From CAZCWX01 sp964502465 (GTDB taxonomy: Bacteria > Desulfobacterota > Binatia > Bin18), in contig CAZCWX010000341.1 of the NCBI GenBank assembly GCA_964502465.1, forward strand, positions 1-22,142: a DNA stretch of 22,142 nucleotides, written 5' to 3'. The translations under genes were made by a program, and so were the position numbers. Under the pieces are notes generated by a model. The model did not search any database. It was given only the letters and a program-made list of their open reading frames with translations, and was not told the DNA's origin. Of the stretch, positions 15,055 to 22,038 are shown piece by piece. The number at the start of each line of letters is the position of its first letter. Position 1 is the stretch's first letter.

Positions 15055-17598
15055 TCACCTCTCACTACGGAGCACTGCCAAGGGTGGTCGGTTACAGACC
15101 CCGCGATTACCTAGTATACCAATCAGGATGGTCAAGCCGATCACCAGCAACAATAAGACGAGGATTGAGGAAAAGGCAGGCGTGAAAACGGTCTCGAACA
15201 GAAAATAGGCCAAACCCCAGCTTGCCATGAGCGCGAGCATGGCACCGCATACAGCCGCAAAACAGCCAAGCAACAGATACTCGATGACCATGATCCTGTG
15301 AATCTGAGCCCGTGATGCCCCCAGGGTTCTCAATAATATGCTTTCTTGCAGACGTTGCGCACGACTGTTGACAACCGCACTGGCTAACACAATGAGTCCA
15401 GTGACCCCACTGAACAACGCCATGAAGCGGAGGGCAAAAGCAACCTTGCCCAACATGACCTCGATGGTCTGGAGGATAACGCTGAGATCAATAACCGAAA
15501 CGTTAGGGAATTGTTGAACAACTGCCCGTTGCAGGGCCGCGGACAGGTCGTTGGTGTCGGCCTTACTCACCAAGACAAAAAACTGTGGGGCGTCCTCTAA
15601 GACACCGGTCGGAAACACCACAAAGAAGTTCGGTTGGACACGTTGCCAGTCGACCCGACGCAGGCTGCTGACTGTCGTCGCGAGGGGAACACCTTGCACG
15701 TCAAAAACAATCTCATCTCCCAGCGTGACGGCCAGGGTGTGAGCAATCTCCTCTTCCAGTGAAATAGGAATAGGAGTCGAAGACGGGTCAGCCCTTCCCT
15801 GCCATACGCCAGCAACGAGCGTCTCGGTATCACTGAGGTGTTCTCGGTAGGTCACGCGGTACTCCCAGCGCAACGCCCACTCAGGAAGAGAAGAGTGCGG
15901 GTCAGTGTACAGTTCCTCGACGTTCCTGCCCTTAATGGTGGCTAAGCGCATGGTTACGATCGGCGCCTGCTGTAACACTGGCAAGGCAAAAGAGCGGACG
16001 AGGGCAGCAACGTCTTCTTTTTGATCGATTTGAATGTCAAACAACATCAGGTTCGGTTTATTGTCCTCGTCCGCAAGTGCCACTTGCTTCAGGAGCATGG
16101 AGTGCGTCAGTGCCAGAGTGACAATCAAAAACGTCCCTATACCGAGCGCGACGATCAAAAGAACCGTTTGGTTGTGAGGACGGTAGAGATTCGCCAGTCC
16201 TTGCCTCCAGACGTAGGTCCATGAACGCGGAAAATATCTCCTCACCAGCACCATGAGCAATTGGGCAACTATTGCGAGTAATCCACAGACCACGAGGAGG
16301 GTAACAAGGAACCCCACTCCATAGATCCAACGCTCAGTACGGCTCAGCGCGAAGGCTCCAATACTGAGGATAATAAGGAGTGCCACACACCAGCGCAAAG
16401 GATCCTGACGCCCTCGCTCGGTACTTTCATAAGGCAGACGGAGGGTAAGTAAAGGCGACACTCTGCGGACGGACAACAAAGGCAGCAGGGCAAAAAGGAA
16501 GGTCATCCCCCAACCAATGGCAACCCCCTGGGCAATCGCATCCCAGGCAATGGCAAAGGTCATTCGTACCGGCAGGAAATCATGAAGGACTGCGGGAAGC
16601 AGAGTCTGCACCCCAACCCCAACTACTGCTCCGAGGACCGCGCCACCGAAACCGATTGCAGTGGCCTGCACCGCATACACCGCCAACGTCTGCTGAACGC
16701 GAGCCCCCAGACAGCGGAAAAGAGCAATCGTGCTGAATTTTTGCTTGACGTAGGTATGGATCGCACTCGCAACGCCCACCCCGCCGAGCAAGAGGGCGAC
16801 AAAGCCAACGAGGTCGAGAAAACGCGATAAGTTTTTCATCACCCGCCCTAAACTGGCAGCCCGTTTCTGGACGGTCTCACTCTCTAAATGATATTGCACA
16901 AGTTGCGGCTCTATCTGCGCGAGTAGTTGTTCGATATCGACTCCGGAATCGAACTGAAAATAGACTCGGTAGCTGACTTGACTGCCCGGCTGTATTAAGT
17001 CCGTCTGCCCAAGGTATGCCAGCGGGATGTAGACACGAGGGCCGATCAGCGTCGCCACCGCAGCCTCTCCAGGGATCTTCTTCAGCCGGCCAATCACGCG
17101 AAATTCGAAGGTGCCGATTTTGATGGTGTCGCCAATGTCTCCAGCAAACTGCAGCATCAAGCCATCATCAACGACTGCATAAGGCCCTGTTTGAAAGGTC
17201 TGGGCAGCAGTGCCTGGTACAGTCTCGAGCATCCCATAGTAAGGAAAGCGACCAGTAAGGGCTCGCACTTGCGCGAGGCGCGTTCCCTCGTTTTTAGGAA
17301 AGTACACCATCGAGGCAAAGCGCACTTCGCGCGACTGGTCCCCACCGATAGAACGGATCAGCGCTTCGGCTGCTGGCGAAAAGGGCTGTCGGCTGCTGAT
17401 AACCAAATCAGCCCCTAACAATGATTTCGCTTGGGCATTGATCACCTCTCTGACGTTTCGCTCGAAGGAATTCACCGCAATCACTGCGGCAATTCCCAGC
17501 GTCACTGTTGTCAGCGAAAGGAGGAGCCTTTTGCGGCTACCGCGACTCTCTCGCCACGCGGTCTTCCAAACCCAGGGGTCACTAAGCACAGCAAGCAT
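15055..17598 (-). CDS. ybbP: FtsX-family ABC transporter permease (YbbP-like)
   Basis: The protein has 847 residues, near the YbbP/YbbA-system permease length. A first membrane helix (about 24-43) is followed by a long MacB-like extracytoplasmic domain starting SFERNVREVINAQAKSLLGA. FtsX core helices follow (about 260-390), then a central pair of helices, a second extracytoplasmic domain and a second FtsX core at the C-terminus (GVTGLIVLASAVVNSRAQR and after). This duplicated layout matches permeases annotated in lysophospholipase L1 gene neighbourhoods. It starts 7 bp after the ATPase gene ends and is surely cotranscribed. The substrate is unknown; FtsX/MacB-type machines often transmit force across the membrane rather than import solutes. 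Confidence 0.9.
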   Translation of the reverse strand: MLAVLSDPWVWKTAWRESRGSRKRLLLSLTTVTLGIAAVIAVNSFERNVREVINAQAKSLLGADLVISSRQPFSPAAEALIRSIGGDQSREVRFASMVYFPKNEGTRLAQVRALTGRFPYYGMLETVPGTAAQTFQTGPYAVVDDGLMLQFAGDIGDTIKIGTFEFRVIGRLKKIPGEAAVATLIGPRVYIPLAYLGQTDLIQPGSQVSYRVYFQFDSGVDIEQLLAQIEPQLVQYHLESETVQKRAASLGRVMKNLSRFLDLVGFVALLLGGVGVASAIHTYVKQKFSTIALFRCLGARVQQTLAVYAVQATAIGFGGAVLGAVVGVGVQTLLPAVLHDFLPVRMTFAIAWDAIAQGVAIGWGMTFLFALLPLLSVRRVSPLLTLRLPYESTERGRQDPLRWCVALLIILSIGAFALSRTERWIYGVGFLVTLLVVCGLLAIVAQLLMVLVRRYFPRSWTYVWRQGLANLYRPHNQTVLLIVALGIGTFLIVTLALTHSMLLKQVALADEDNKPNLMLFDIQIDQKEDVAALVRSFALPVLQQAPIVTMRLATIKGRNVEELYTDPHSSLPEWALRWEYRVTYREHLSDTETLVAGVWQGRADPSSTPIPISLEEEIAHTLAVTLGDEIVFDVQGVPLATTVSSLRRVDWQRVQPNFFVVFPTGVLEDAPQFFVLVSKADTNDLSAALQRAVVQQFPNVSVIDLSVILQTIEVMLGKVAFALRFMALFSGVTGLIVLASAVVNSRAQRLQESILLRTLGASRAQIHRIMVIEYLLLGCFAAVCGAMLALMASWGLAYFLFETVFTPAFSSILVLLLLVIGLTILIGILGNRGVCNRPPLAVLRSER

Positions 17599-17605
17599 GG
17601 CTCAT

Positions 17606-18328
17606 TTATCCCCTACCCCGTCGCACCGCAGTCGTTGTCGTCGCGGTTGGAACGTCGGCAGTGACAGATCCCCCTTTCAACTGGATAATACGCTGGGTTC
17701 GCTGAGCGAGTTCCAGGTCGTGCGTCACGATGACAAGCGCTGTACCAGCCTGGTGATTTAATGCAAAAAGCAGTGGAATAATGGCCTCACTGGTTTCGTC
17801 ATCCAGATTTCCCGTTGGTTCATCAGCAAAGAGAATCTTGGGACGATGGATGAAGGCACGGGCGAGCGCGACCCGCTGCTGTTCACCGCCTGAGAGTTGT
17901 ACTGGATAGTGGTGTAATCGGTTCCCGAGACCGACCCGCTGCAGCAACTCGGTCGCTTGAACCTTCGCCTGCCTGTCGCCGCGCAGTTCGAGGGGAACCA
18001 TCACGTTTTCGAGCGCGGTCAGAGTGGGAATAAGCTGGAAGGTCTGAAAGACAAACCCGACATGCGTATTGCGTACTTCAGCAAGTGCGTCCTCATTAAG
18101 TGTCTCCAGAGAGATGCCATCCAGCACCACTGACCCAGACGTTGGACGGTCCAGGCCTGCACACAGGCCGAGCAGCGTCGTCTTGCCGCTACCTGAAGGA
18201 CCAACGATAGCGCAGGTCGTCCCAGTCTCGACCGCAAAAGAGATATCATTGAGTACCGTGAGGGAATGCTCGCCGATCTGATACGTTTTCGTGATGTGCT
18301 TGACGCTCAAAAGTGGAACGGTATGCAT
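17606..18328 (-). CDS. ybbA: ABC transporter ATP-binding protein (YbbA/LolD-like)
   Basis: The protein has 240 residues. It has Walker A GPSGSGKT (43-50), a Q-loop in FVFQTFQLIPTLTA, the ABC signature LSGGEQQRVALARAF, Walker B ILFADEPTGNLD and the H-loop THD. This is the MacB/LolD/YbbA subclass that energises FtsX-type permeases. The frame stays open to 18544, but ATG 18328 is where family homology begins. The upstream extension would run through a REP-like repeat. No Shine-Dalgarno is visible before 18328. A TATGAT box at 18349-18344 would give a leader of only about 9 nt, so it may be nearly leaderless. It is divergent from the esterase gene. Confidence 0.92.
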   Translation of the reverse strand: MHTVPLLSVKHITKTYQIGEHSLTVLNDISFAVETGTTCAIVGPSGSGKTTLLGLCAGLDRPTSGSVVLDGISLETLNEDALAEVRNTHVGFVFQTFQLIPTLTALENVMVPLELRGDRQAKVQATELLQRVGLGNRLHHYPVQLSGGEQQRVALARAFIHRPKILFADEPTGNLDDETSEAIIPLLFALNHQAGTALVIVTHDLELAQRTQRIIQLKGGSVTADVPTATTTTAVRRGRG

Positions 18329-18361
18329 AAGGTTGTAGTTTTTATCATAGCGACAGAACGA

Positions 18362-18376
18362 CCGTTCCGGGAACGG
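18362..18376. promoter_or_regulatory. Palindrome in the divergent ybbA-tesA intergenic region
   Basis: CCGTTCC-G-GGAACGG is a perfect 7-bp dyad between two divergent genes, just upstream of the -10-like TATGAT of the ATPase gene. It could be an operator for a dimeric regulator. No T-run follows on either strand, so a terminator is unlikely. Confidence 0.35.
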
Positions 18377-18410
18377 GGGGTGCACCGGACTGTATGCCTT
18401 GAGCAATGCT

Positions 18411-18467
18411 TGTGGTGCAGGCGTCCTCGCCTGCCTGGCTTGGTGCAGGCCAGAGGCCCGCGCCACA
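18411..18467. repeat. REP-like element, family C (double hairpin)
   Basis: The 57-bp element begins TGTGGTGC and ends GCGCCACA (near-perfect inverted ends). It contains GCAGGCG-TCCT-CGCCTGC (perfect 7-bp stem) and GGCC-AGA-GGCC. The two hairpins in opposite orientation, each preceded by GTGG on its own strand, look like a BIME pair. It lies 25 bp before the esterase start. Confidence 0.6.
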
Positions 18468-18491
18468 ATAGGAGAACAGTAAAGGAGCAAC

Positions 18492-19163
18492 ATGAACAGA
18501 CCTCTGCGTATCGGTTTTTCCGCGTGCATCATGAGCCTGGCCATTTGGCTCTTTGCCTGTCAGTCCGTTGCCGACCCAGACGCGGCAATCCCACAGGCGG
18601 ACCGGAAAGTTATTCTTTGCTTCGGCAATAGCCTGACGGCTGGATACGGACTGGATCCCTCCCAGGCGTTTCCGGCGCTAATCCAAAAGAAGATTGACGC
18701 TCTGGGCTGGCCGTTTACCGTCATTAACGCTGGCCTGAGCGGCGAAACCACCGCAGGTGGGCTGCGTCGTATCGACTGGCTTTTACGAAGGCCAATCGAC
18801 GTGCTGGTGCTGGAGTTGGGAGCAAACGACGGATTCCGGGGTATCGATGTCGAGGTCACCCGGAACAACTTACAAGCTATTATCAACAAAACGAAGGAGA
18901 AATATCCCCAGGTCAGGATCGTTATCGCTGGTATGCAAATCCCGCCCAACCTCGGTCGTAGCTATGCAACGCAATTTCGCTCGGTTTTCTCCGAGTTGGC
19001 GGAAAAAAACGACGCGCTTCTGATCCCTTTCTTTTTGGAGGGAGTCGGAGGGCAGCCTGAGTTGAACTTGCCGGACGGTATCCATCCGACAGCTGAGGGG
19101 TATCGCATCGTGGCAAACAATGTCTGGGAGGTATTAGAACCGTTGCTGAAATCTATGCAGTAG
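18492..19163 (+). CDS. tesA: SGNH/GDSL esterase, TesA-like (lysophospholipase L1 family)
   Basis: The protein has 223 residues. The signal sequence ends in WLFACQS, a possible lipobox (C23), so it may be exported or lipid-anchored. Block I reads FGNSLTAGYGL, with Ser47 the nucleophile and Asn replacing the usual Asp of GDSL. The Gly block is NAGLSGETTAGG, block III is ELGANDGFRG and block V is DGIHPTAEGY, giving the Ser-Asp-His triad. The family hydrolyses acyl esters, thioesters and lysophospholipids in the periplasm. An AAGGAG ribosome binding site lies 4 nt before the ATG. Divergence from ybbA-ybbP is the classic arrangement and supports a shared envelope or lipid role. Confidence 0.92.
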   Translation: MNRPLRIGFSACIMSLAIWLFACQSVADPDAAIPQADRKVILCFGNSLTAGYGLDPSQAFPALIQKKIDALGWPFTVINAGLSGETTAGGLRRIDWLLRRPIDVLVLELGANDGFRGIDVEVTRNNLQAIINKTKEKYPQVRIVIAGMQIPPNLGRSYATQFRSVFSELAEKNDALLIPFFLEGVGGQPELNLPDGIHPTAEGYRIVANNVWEVLEPLLKSMQ

Positions 19164-19176
19164 CGTTGACTCGGTG

Positions 19177-19233
19177 TAGTGGCGACTTCAGTCGCCGTTG
19201 GTCGCCAGAGAAGCGACTTAAGTCGCTCCTCCC
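19177..19233. repeat. REP-like element, family B (GTAG/GGAG palindrome pair)
   Basis: GTAG then T and GGCGACT-TC-AGTCGCC (19181-19196) is followed by the perfect 16-bp palindrome AGCGACTTAAGTCGCT (19212-19227). The second unit is preceded by GGAGG on the opposite strand. A palindrome with a 5' GTAG or GGAG tetranucleotide is the signature of REP sequences mobilised by RAYT (TnpA-REP) transposases. It sits 14 bp after the esterase stop and may act as its transcript end. Confidence 0.6.
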
Positions 19234-19283
19234 AGCACGGTCCAAACGAAGGCTTTTCGCGACTACCAATTGCCACTGCGCTT

Positions 19284-19392
19284 TCACTCCACCGCGATCT
19301 CCAGCCGCTTATTGATGCGACCCTGGCTTTTATAATCGACGATGCGGAGGTGGCCGACCTCACTTGTGCTGGCCACAGGGGTTCCACCGTTT
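19284..19392 (-). pseudogene. Remnant of an AlaX-type tRNA-editing protein (C-terminus)
   Basis: On the minus strand about 35 codons before a TGA encode a segment typical of the end of the tRNA-editing (SAD/AlaX) domain: GGTPVASTSEVGHLRIV, then YKSQGRINKRLEIAVE. The zinc-binding C and H of CGGTH are N and P here. An in-frame stop lies just upstream, and the N-terminal domain is absent, replaced by a REP-like repeat. It is a decayed fragment and not expected to be functional. Confidence 0.55.
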
Positions 19393-19430
19393 CTACTGAT
19401 TCTTAGCTCTCAGCCCTGGGGCTGTTCGTA

Positions 19431-19508
19431 CTTCGACGAGCTCAGCACGAACGGTTTTTGCACGCAATTGCGGTTACAGGCCCCGTTCGCCCTGAGCCTA
19501 TCGAAGGG
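19431..19508. repeat. REP-like inverted repeat element, family A (copy 2)
   Basis: Left arm CTTCGACGAGCTCAGCACG then AACGG (19431-19454), right arm CCCCGTTCGCCCTGAGCC then TATCGAAGGG (19481-19508). The arms are imperfect inverted repeats and match copy 1 at 8762-8860, while the centres differ. It separates the AlaX remnant from the end of the DUF4236 gene. Confidence 0.7.
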
Positions 19509-19549
19509 TAACGTTATGGCACGAACTTTTGGAGAAAGCGCATTAGCCA

Positions 19550-20587
19550 CTACATCCCAAGCCGCACCGCCACATCTTCATAATCCGGGGCCTCGGCATA
19601 GAGCTTTTCCCATTCTGCCCGAGCACGCTGTTCCTGACCCCCCTCTTCATGTAGTACTGCTTGCTCATAGCGCAGTGCCCGAAGAAGTTCCTCAGGATAC
19701 TTCCTTTTTCGCAGGAGGCCAGACAAGACCTCCAAAGCTGCCTCTCGCAGCCCCAGTCCGCGTAACGCCTTTGCCTTGTACATAAGCAGTGCGGCATGAA
19801 CGGGCGACTCGTTGGCAATCCCTTCGGTAAACTGTACGACCTCCTGATAGGGACTCCGTTTCTGTGGACCAGTTTCTATGAGTAACTCGGCAAGCGACAG
19901 CTTGACGACTACATCATCTTCAGGCTCAAGCTTCCGCAACCGTTCCAGGCAGGCAATCGCCTCTGACCATTGCCCCTGCGCTTGATAGGCTTCAGCCAGC
20001 ACCAGCAGCACCCCACGGATATCCGGCCCCACATGGGCGGACACCTCTTCGGTAATGGCGATGCTCACGGTGACCGAGACAGCGTATTTGGAGAAAATGC
20101 TGCCGAGTTGTTTCGTTTGCTTGGCAGCAGTTGTTAAGAATGCAACCGCTTCAGGAAAAGCCGCTCTTTTGAGGGACAGGGTGCCAGCTAAGAAAGCGCC
20201 ATCAGCTAAATGGGTGGCCTTCTGCAGATGTTCAAGTGCTGTCTCTTCATTGCCAAGAATGATCTCCCGCCATCCGTCGATTAAGGCTTCGTGATCATCC
20301 GGTGTAATCAGCCGCTTGAAAAAGCCCATATTGAGCCGATCCGCTTCGCGAACCGTTGGGGTTGGAGCCGGACGACTTTTCCTCACTTGTTCTTGTGACC
20401 GATTTTTCCCAAACGTCGTTGTGTAGAAGATGCCCGTTCCCGGGATCCCGACGGTTGCGCGTTGACCACGCGGGCCAACAGTAAATTTTGCGCCACGCGG
20501 TCCGAACGACAAAGACCCCCCTGACTTACTCAAGTTCAATGTCACTCCAGGTGCGAGTTTGATCCGGCGAAAGAAGCGAAAGCCCAT
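19550..20587 (-). CDS. DUF4236 domain protein with TPR-like helical repeats
   Basis: The protein has 345 residues. Residues 1-60 form a DUF4236 domain: MGFRFFRRIKLAPGVTLNLS, then SFGPRGAKFTVGPRG and GIPGTGIFY. This short N-terminal domain of unknown role is widespread in bacteria. The rest (about 95-345) is alpha-helical with TPR-like pairs, for example EAYQAQGQWSEAIACLERL and the C-terminal EGGQEQRARAEWEKLYAEAP. TPRs mediate protein-protein contacts. No signal peptide or membrane helix is evident. A GGAGG lies about 13 nt before the ATG, which is longer than ideal. Flanked by repeat elements and remnants, it may belong to an accessory segment. Confidence 0.85.
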   Translation of the reverse strand: MGFRFFRRIKLAPGVTLNLSKSGGSLSFGPRGAKFTVGPRGQRATVGIPGTGIFYTTTFGKNRSQEQVRKSRPAPTPTVREADRLNMGFFKRLITPDDHEALIDGWREIILGNEETALEHLQKATHLADGAFLAGTLSLKRAAFPEAVAFLTTAAKQTKQLGSIFSKYAVSVTVSIAITEEVSAHVGPDIRGVLLVLAEAYQAQGQWSEAIACLERLRKLEPEDDVVVKLSLAELLIETGPQKRSPYQEVVQFTEGIANESPVHAALLMYKAKALRGLGLREAALEVLSGLLRKRKYPEELLRALRYEQAVLHEEGGQEQRARAEWEKLYAEAPDYEDVAVRLGM

Positions 20588-20620
20588 ATCTCGTTGCGTC
20601 CTCCTCTCCTCTGTCTCAGA

Positions 20621-20734
20621 CTACTTCACTGAAACCAGAAAAAACTTGTACCTACTCCCTCCTACCAAGGAAACTCCCATGATTTTAGCCATTTGTGTCT
20701 GGGTAAGACCAACCGTGACGCGAAACCGCTTCAT
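20621..20734 (-). pseudogene. XRE-type helix-turn-helix fragment
   Basis: A 37-codon minus-strand frame beginning MKRFRVTVGLTQTQMAKIMG and then GVS matches the first helices of Cro/C1 (XRE) DNA-binding domains (compare R..LGLTQ.E.A..LGVS). After GVS the expected recognition helix is lost and a TAG follows. The frame stays open upstream to about 20786 without a good start. It is probably a truncated or frameshifted regulator, possibly the antitoxin half of a lost toxin-antitoxin pair. Confidence 0.45.
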
Positions 20735-21063
20735 GCGGGTCGGGAAGTCCTTTGGTATTCTGTGTTTCAGGGAGGCCTCTTTTTAAGTGCTATATAAAAT
20801 TTCTTATTGAAATTGATCTCTTATATGACCGTATGATCGCAATCAAAATACACACCACATGCGATAATTCAAAGCAAATCTCAAAGAAGCGTCCTGAATT
20901 TGCTTGTTATAGTGCTTATATCGGATGAAAGCCTCTTCTCTGAGGCTAGGCCGGCTGAAAGATGGGGTGCAATAGATAGGGGAATCCGCTATGCTGTTTT
21001 CACACTACGCCAGCCTAAGAGCGCGGGCCGAGGTCGCGTAGCCGCCAGAGGAGGGCGAGTGCT
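20735..21063. other. Gene-free stretch with AT-rich island
   Basis: No gene is supported here. About 20780-20930 is markedly AT-rich compared with its surroundings and holds an inverted repeat AATTTC-TTATT-GAAATT (20798-20814), a possible operator for the adjacent XRE gene. Two similar stretches, AGTGCTATATA and AGTGCTTATAT, sit near its two ends. From about 20940 the GC content rises again into the leader of the small-gene cluster. Confidence 0.5.
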
Positions 21064-21261
21064 ATGAATTTTCCCAGATTTCCATTCGGCCGGCAGCAGT
21101 ATCTTACAGGGACGCAGCGGACCCGGCTGTTGTCCAAGAGAATGGCCCCCCAGCGCTGTACCGTGCCGGACTGTCTCACCTCCGCTGTGGGCGAACACAA
21201 GGGGAAGCTCTATTGTTCTACCCACTTCCTCACCACGCTGCAGCAACAATGGCAGGAGTAG
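21064..21261 (+). CDS. Small Cys/His protein, putative zinc-binding
   Basis: The protein has 65 residues. A basic N-terminal half (RQQYLTGTQRTRLLSKRM) is followed by CTVPDC and, 13 residues on, CSTHF. The four ligands C-x4-C...C-x2-H suggest a treble-clef or zinc-finger-like site, as in phage and mobile-element accessory proteins. A GAGGAGGG ribosome binding site lies about 9 nt before the ATG. A 17-codon ORF with AGGAGGA directly before its ATG follows at 21267-21320 and may be coupled to it. I do not recognise the family; the Cys/His spacing and ribosome binding site make it a plausible gene. Confidence 0.55.
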   Translation: MNFPRFPFGRQQYLTGTQRTRLLSKRMAPQRCTVPDCLTSAVGEHKGKLYCSTHFLTTLQQQWQE

Positions 21262-21495
21262 GAGGAATGAAGCGAGAGCGACTCAACCGGGGCACAAAAG
21301 GAGCTACCACGCTCGGCTGAGCGTATCATCTCCCCGCATGGTGGAGACCTTTGCAGCGCTCGCGCTCTTCGTTATATCTGCCATAGTGGGTTTTCCGTTC
21401 CTCAAGCGCAGAGACTCGCCTCCCCAAGCCGGCCTCTTTTTTTCCCTCCACCCTTTTCCCAACCCTTACCCACTAGCATCCTTAAGGAGGCACCT
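21262..21495 (+). other. Intergenic stretch with hairpin
   Basis: The stretch holds a 17-codon ORF (21267-21320) whose stop lies in a hairpin ACGCTC-GGCT-GAGCGT (21309-21324). The rest contains a hydrophobic frame without a ribosome binding site and a T-run at about 21437 with no clear stem. No larger gene is supported. Confidence 0.4.
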
Positions 21496-21639
21496 ATGGA
21501 TCTCTTACCGTTTGATTTTTCTGGGAGTGTTTACGGGATCATCGACAACAGGGGTATGGCCTGGGGCTTCGCCGAGGGGAGGTTGAAGCCAACGACCGGT
21601 CCCGTAAGGCAACTGCCCCTAAAAAGGAGGGGAGCATGA
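21496..21639 (+). CDS. Small ORF (47 aa) translationally coupled to the next gene
   Basis: An ATG with a near-perfect AAGGAGG ribosome binding site 5 nt upstream opens a 47-codon frame: MDLLPFDFSGSVYG, then RGMAWGFAEGRLKPTTG and a basic tail. Its TGA overlaps the ATG of the following gene in an ATGA arrangement, the usual sign of translational coupling. There is no recognised domain, signal peptide or membrane helix. It overlaps a longer frame (21338-21586) that lacks a ribosome binding site. The function is unknown; the paired layout with the 70-residue gene suggests the two products act together. Confidence 0.5.
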   Translation: MDLLPFDFSGSVYGIIDNRGMAWGFAEGRLKPTTGPVRQLPLKRRGA

Positions 21640-21848
21640 ACGAAGCAGAGATGAGAGATCAGCTGTGGGGCACAGTGCTTGCGTTCGATGCGATCAGACA
21701 GCGAATCGTGAATACCTGCTTCTTCGCGGAAGTAAAGAATTCTCCTCATGCTGAGCCTGGCCTCAGGGATTTCACTGAGGAGATGAAGAAACTCGTTGCG
21801 CGGTGCGAAACGCTCCTCACAGGTATGGAGGGAACAGAGAGCAGGTGA
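21636..21848 (+). CDS. Small helical protein (70 aa), unknown function
   Basis: The protein has 70 residues, charged and predicted helical (MNEAEMRDQLWGTVLAFDAI, then RDFTEEMKKLVARCETLLTG), without signal or membrane segments. A strong AAGGAGGGG ribosome binding site precedes the ATG, which overlaps the stop of the 47-codon ORF (ATGA). Two small coupled genes like this could be a toxin-antitoxin-like or phage-derived pair, but nothing in the sequence proves it. Family unknown. Confidence 0.6.
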   Translation: MNEAEMRDQLWGTVLAFDAIRQRIVNTCFFAEVKNSPHAEPGLRDFTEEMKKLVARCETLLTGMEGTESR

Positions 21849-22038
21849 ACGTTCGTGGGTTGCTCAGTTCATAAGCTTCTGTTGTTGGCAGACGGAACGG
21901 GGCATCCCAGATGAACTCCTGGGTATGAGGATGAATATCAGCGACCCTGGCAAGGTCGCCGCCTTCATCGCCTCGCACCTCAACATCCCGGTCGATGTCA
22001 CGATTTCCAATGTAGCCATACAGAGCCCGTGTGAGGAA
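21849..22038. other. Unassigned stretch before the transposase remnant
   Basis: Both strands contain open frames without ribosome binding sites or recognisable domains. It may be the non-coding end of the IS110-type element or relic coding sequence. No terminal inverted repeat is visible, which is normal for IS110 elements. Confidence 0.3.

Noticed and set aside
21400..21450. T-run after CCGGCCTC as a terminator
   Set aside because: No stable stem could be paired immediately before the Ts.
21338..21586. 82-codon plus-strand frame with a hydrophobic N-terminus
   Set aside because: No ribosome binding site, and it overlaps the 47-codon ORF that has an excellent one.
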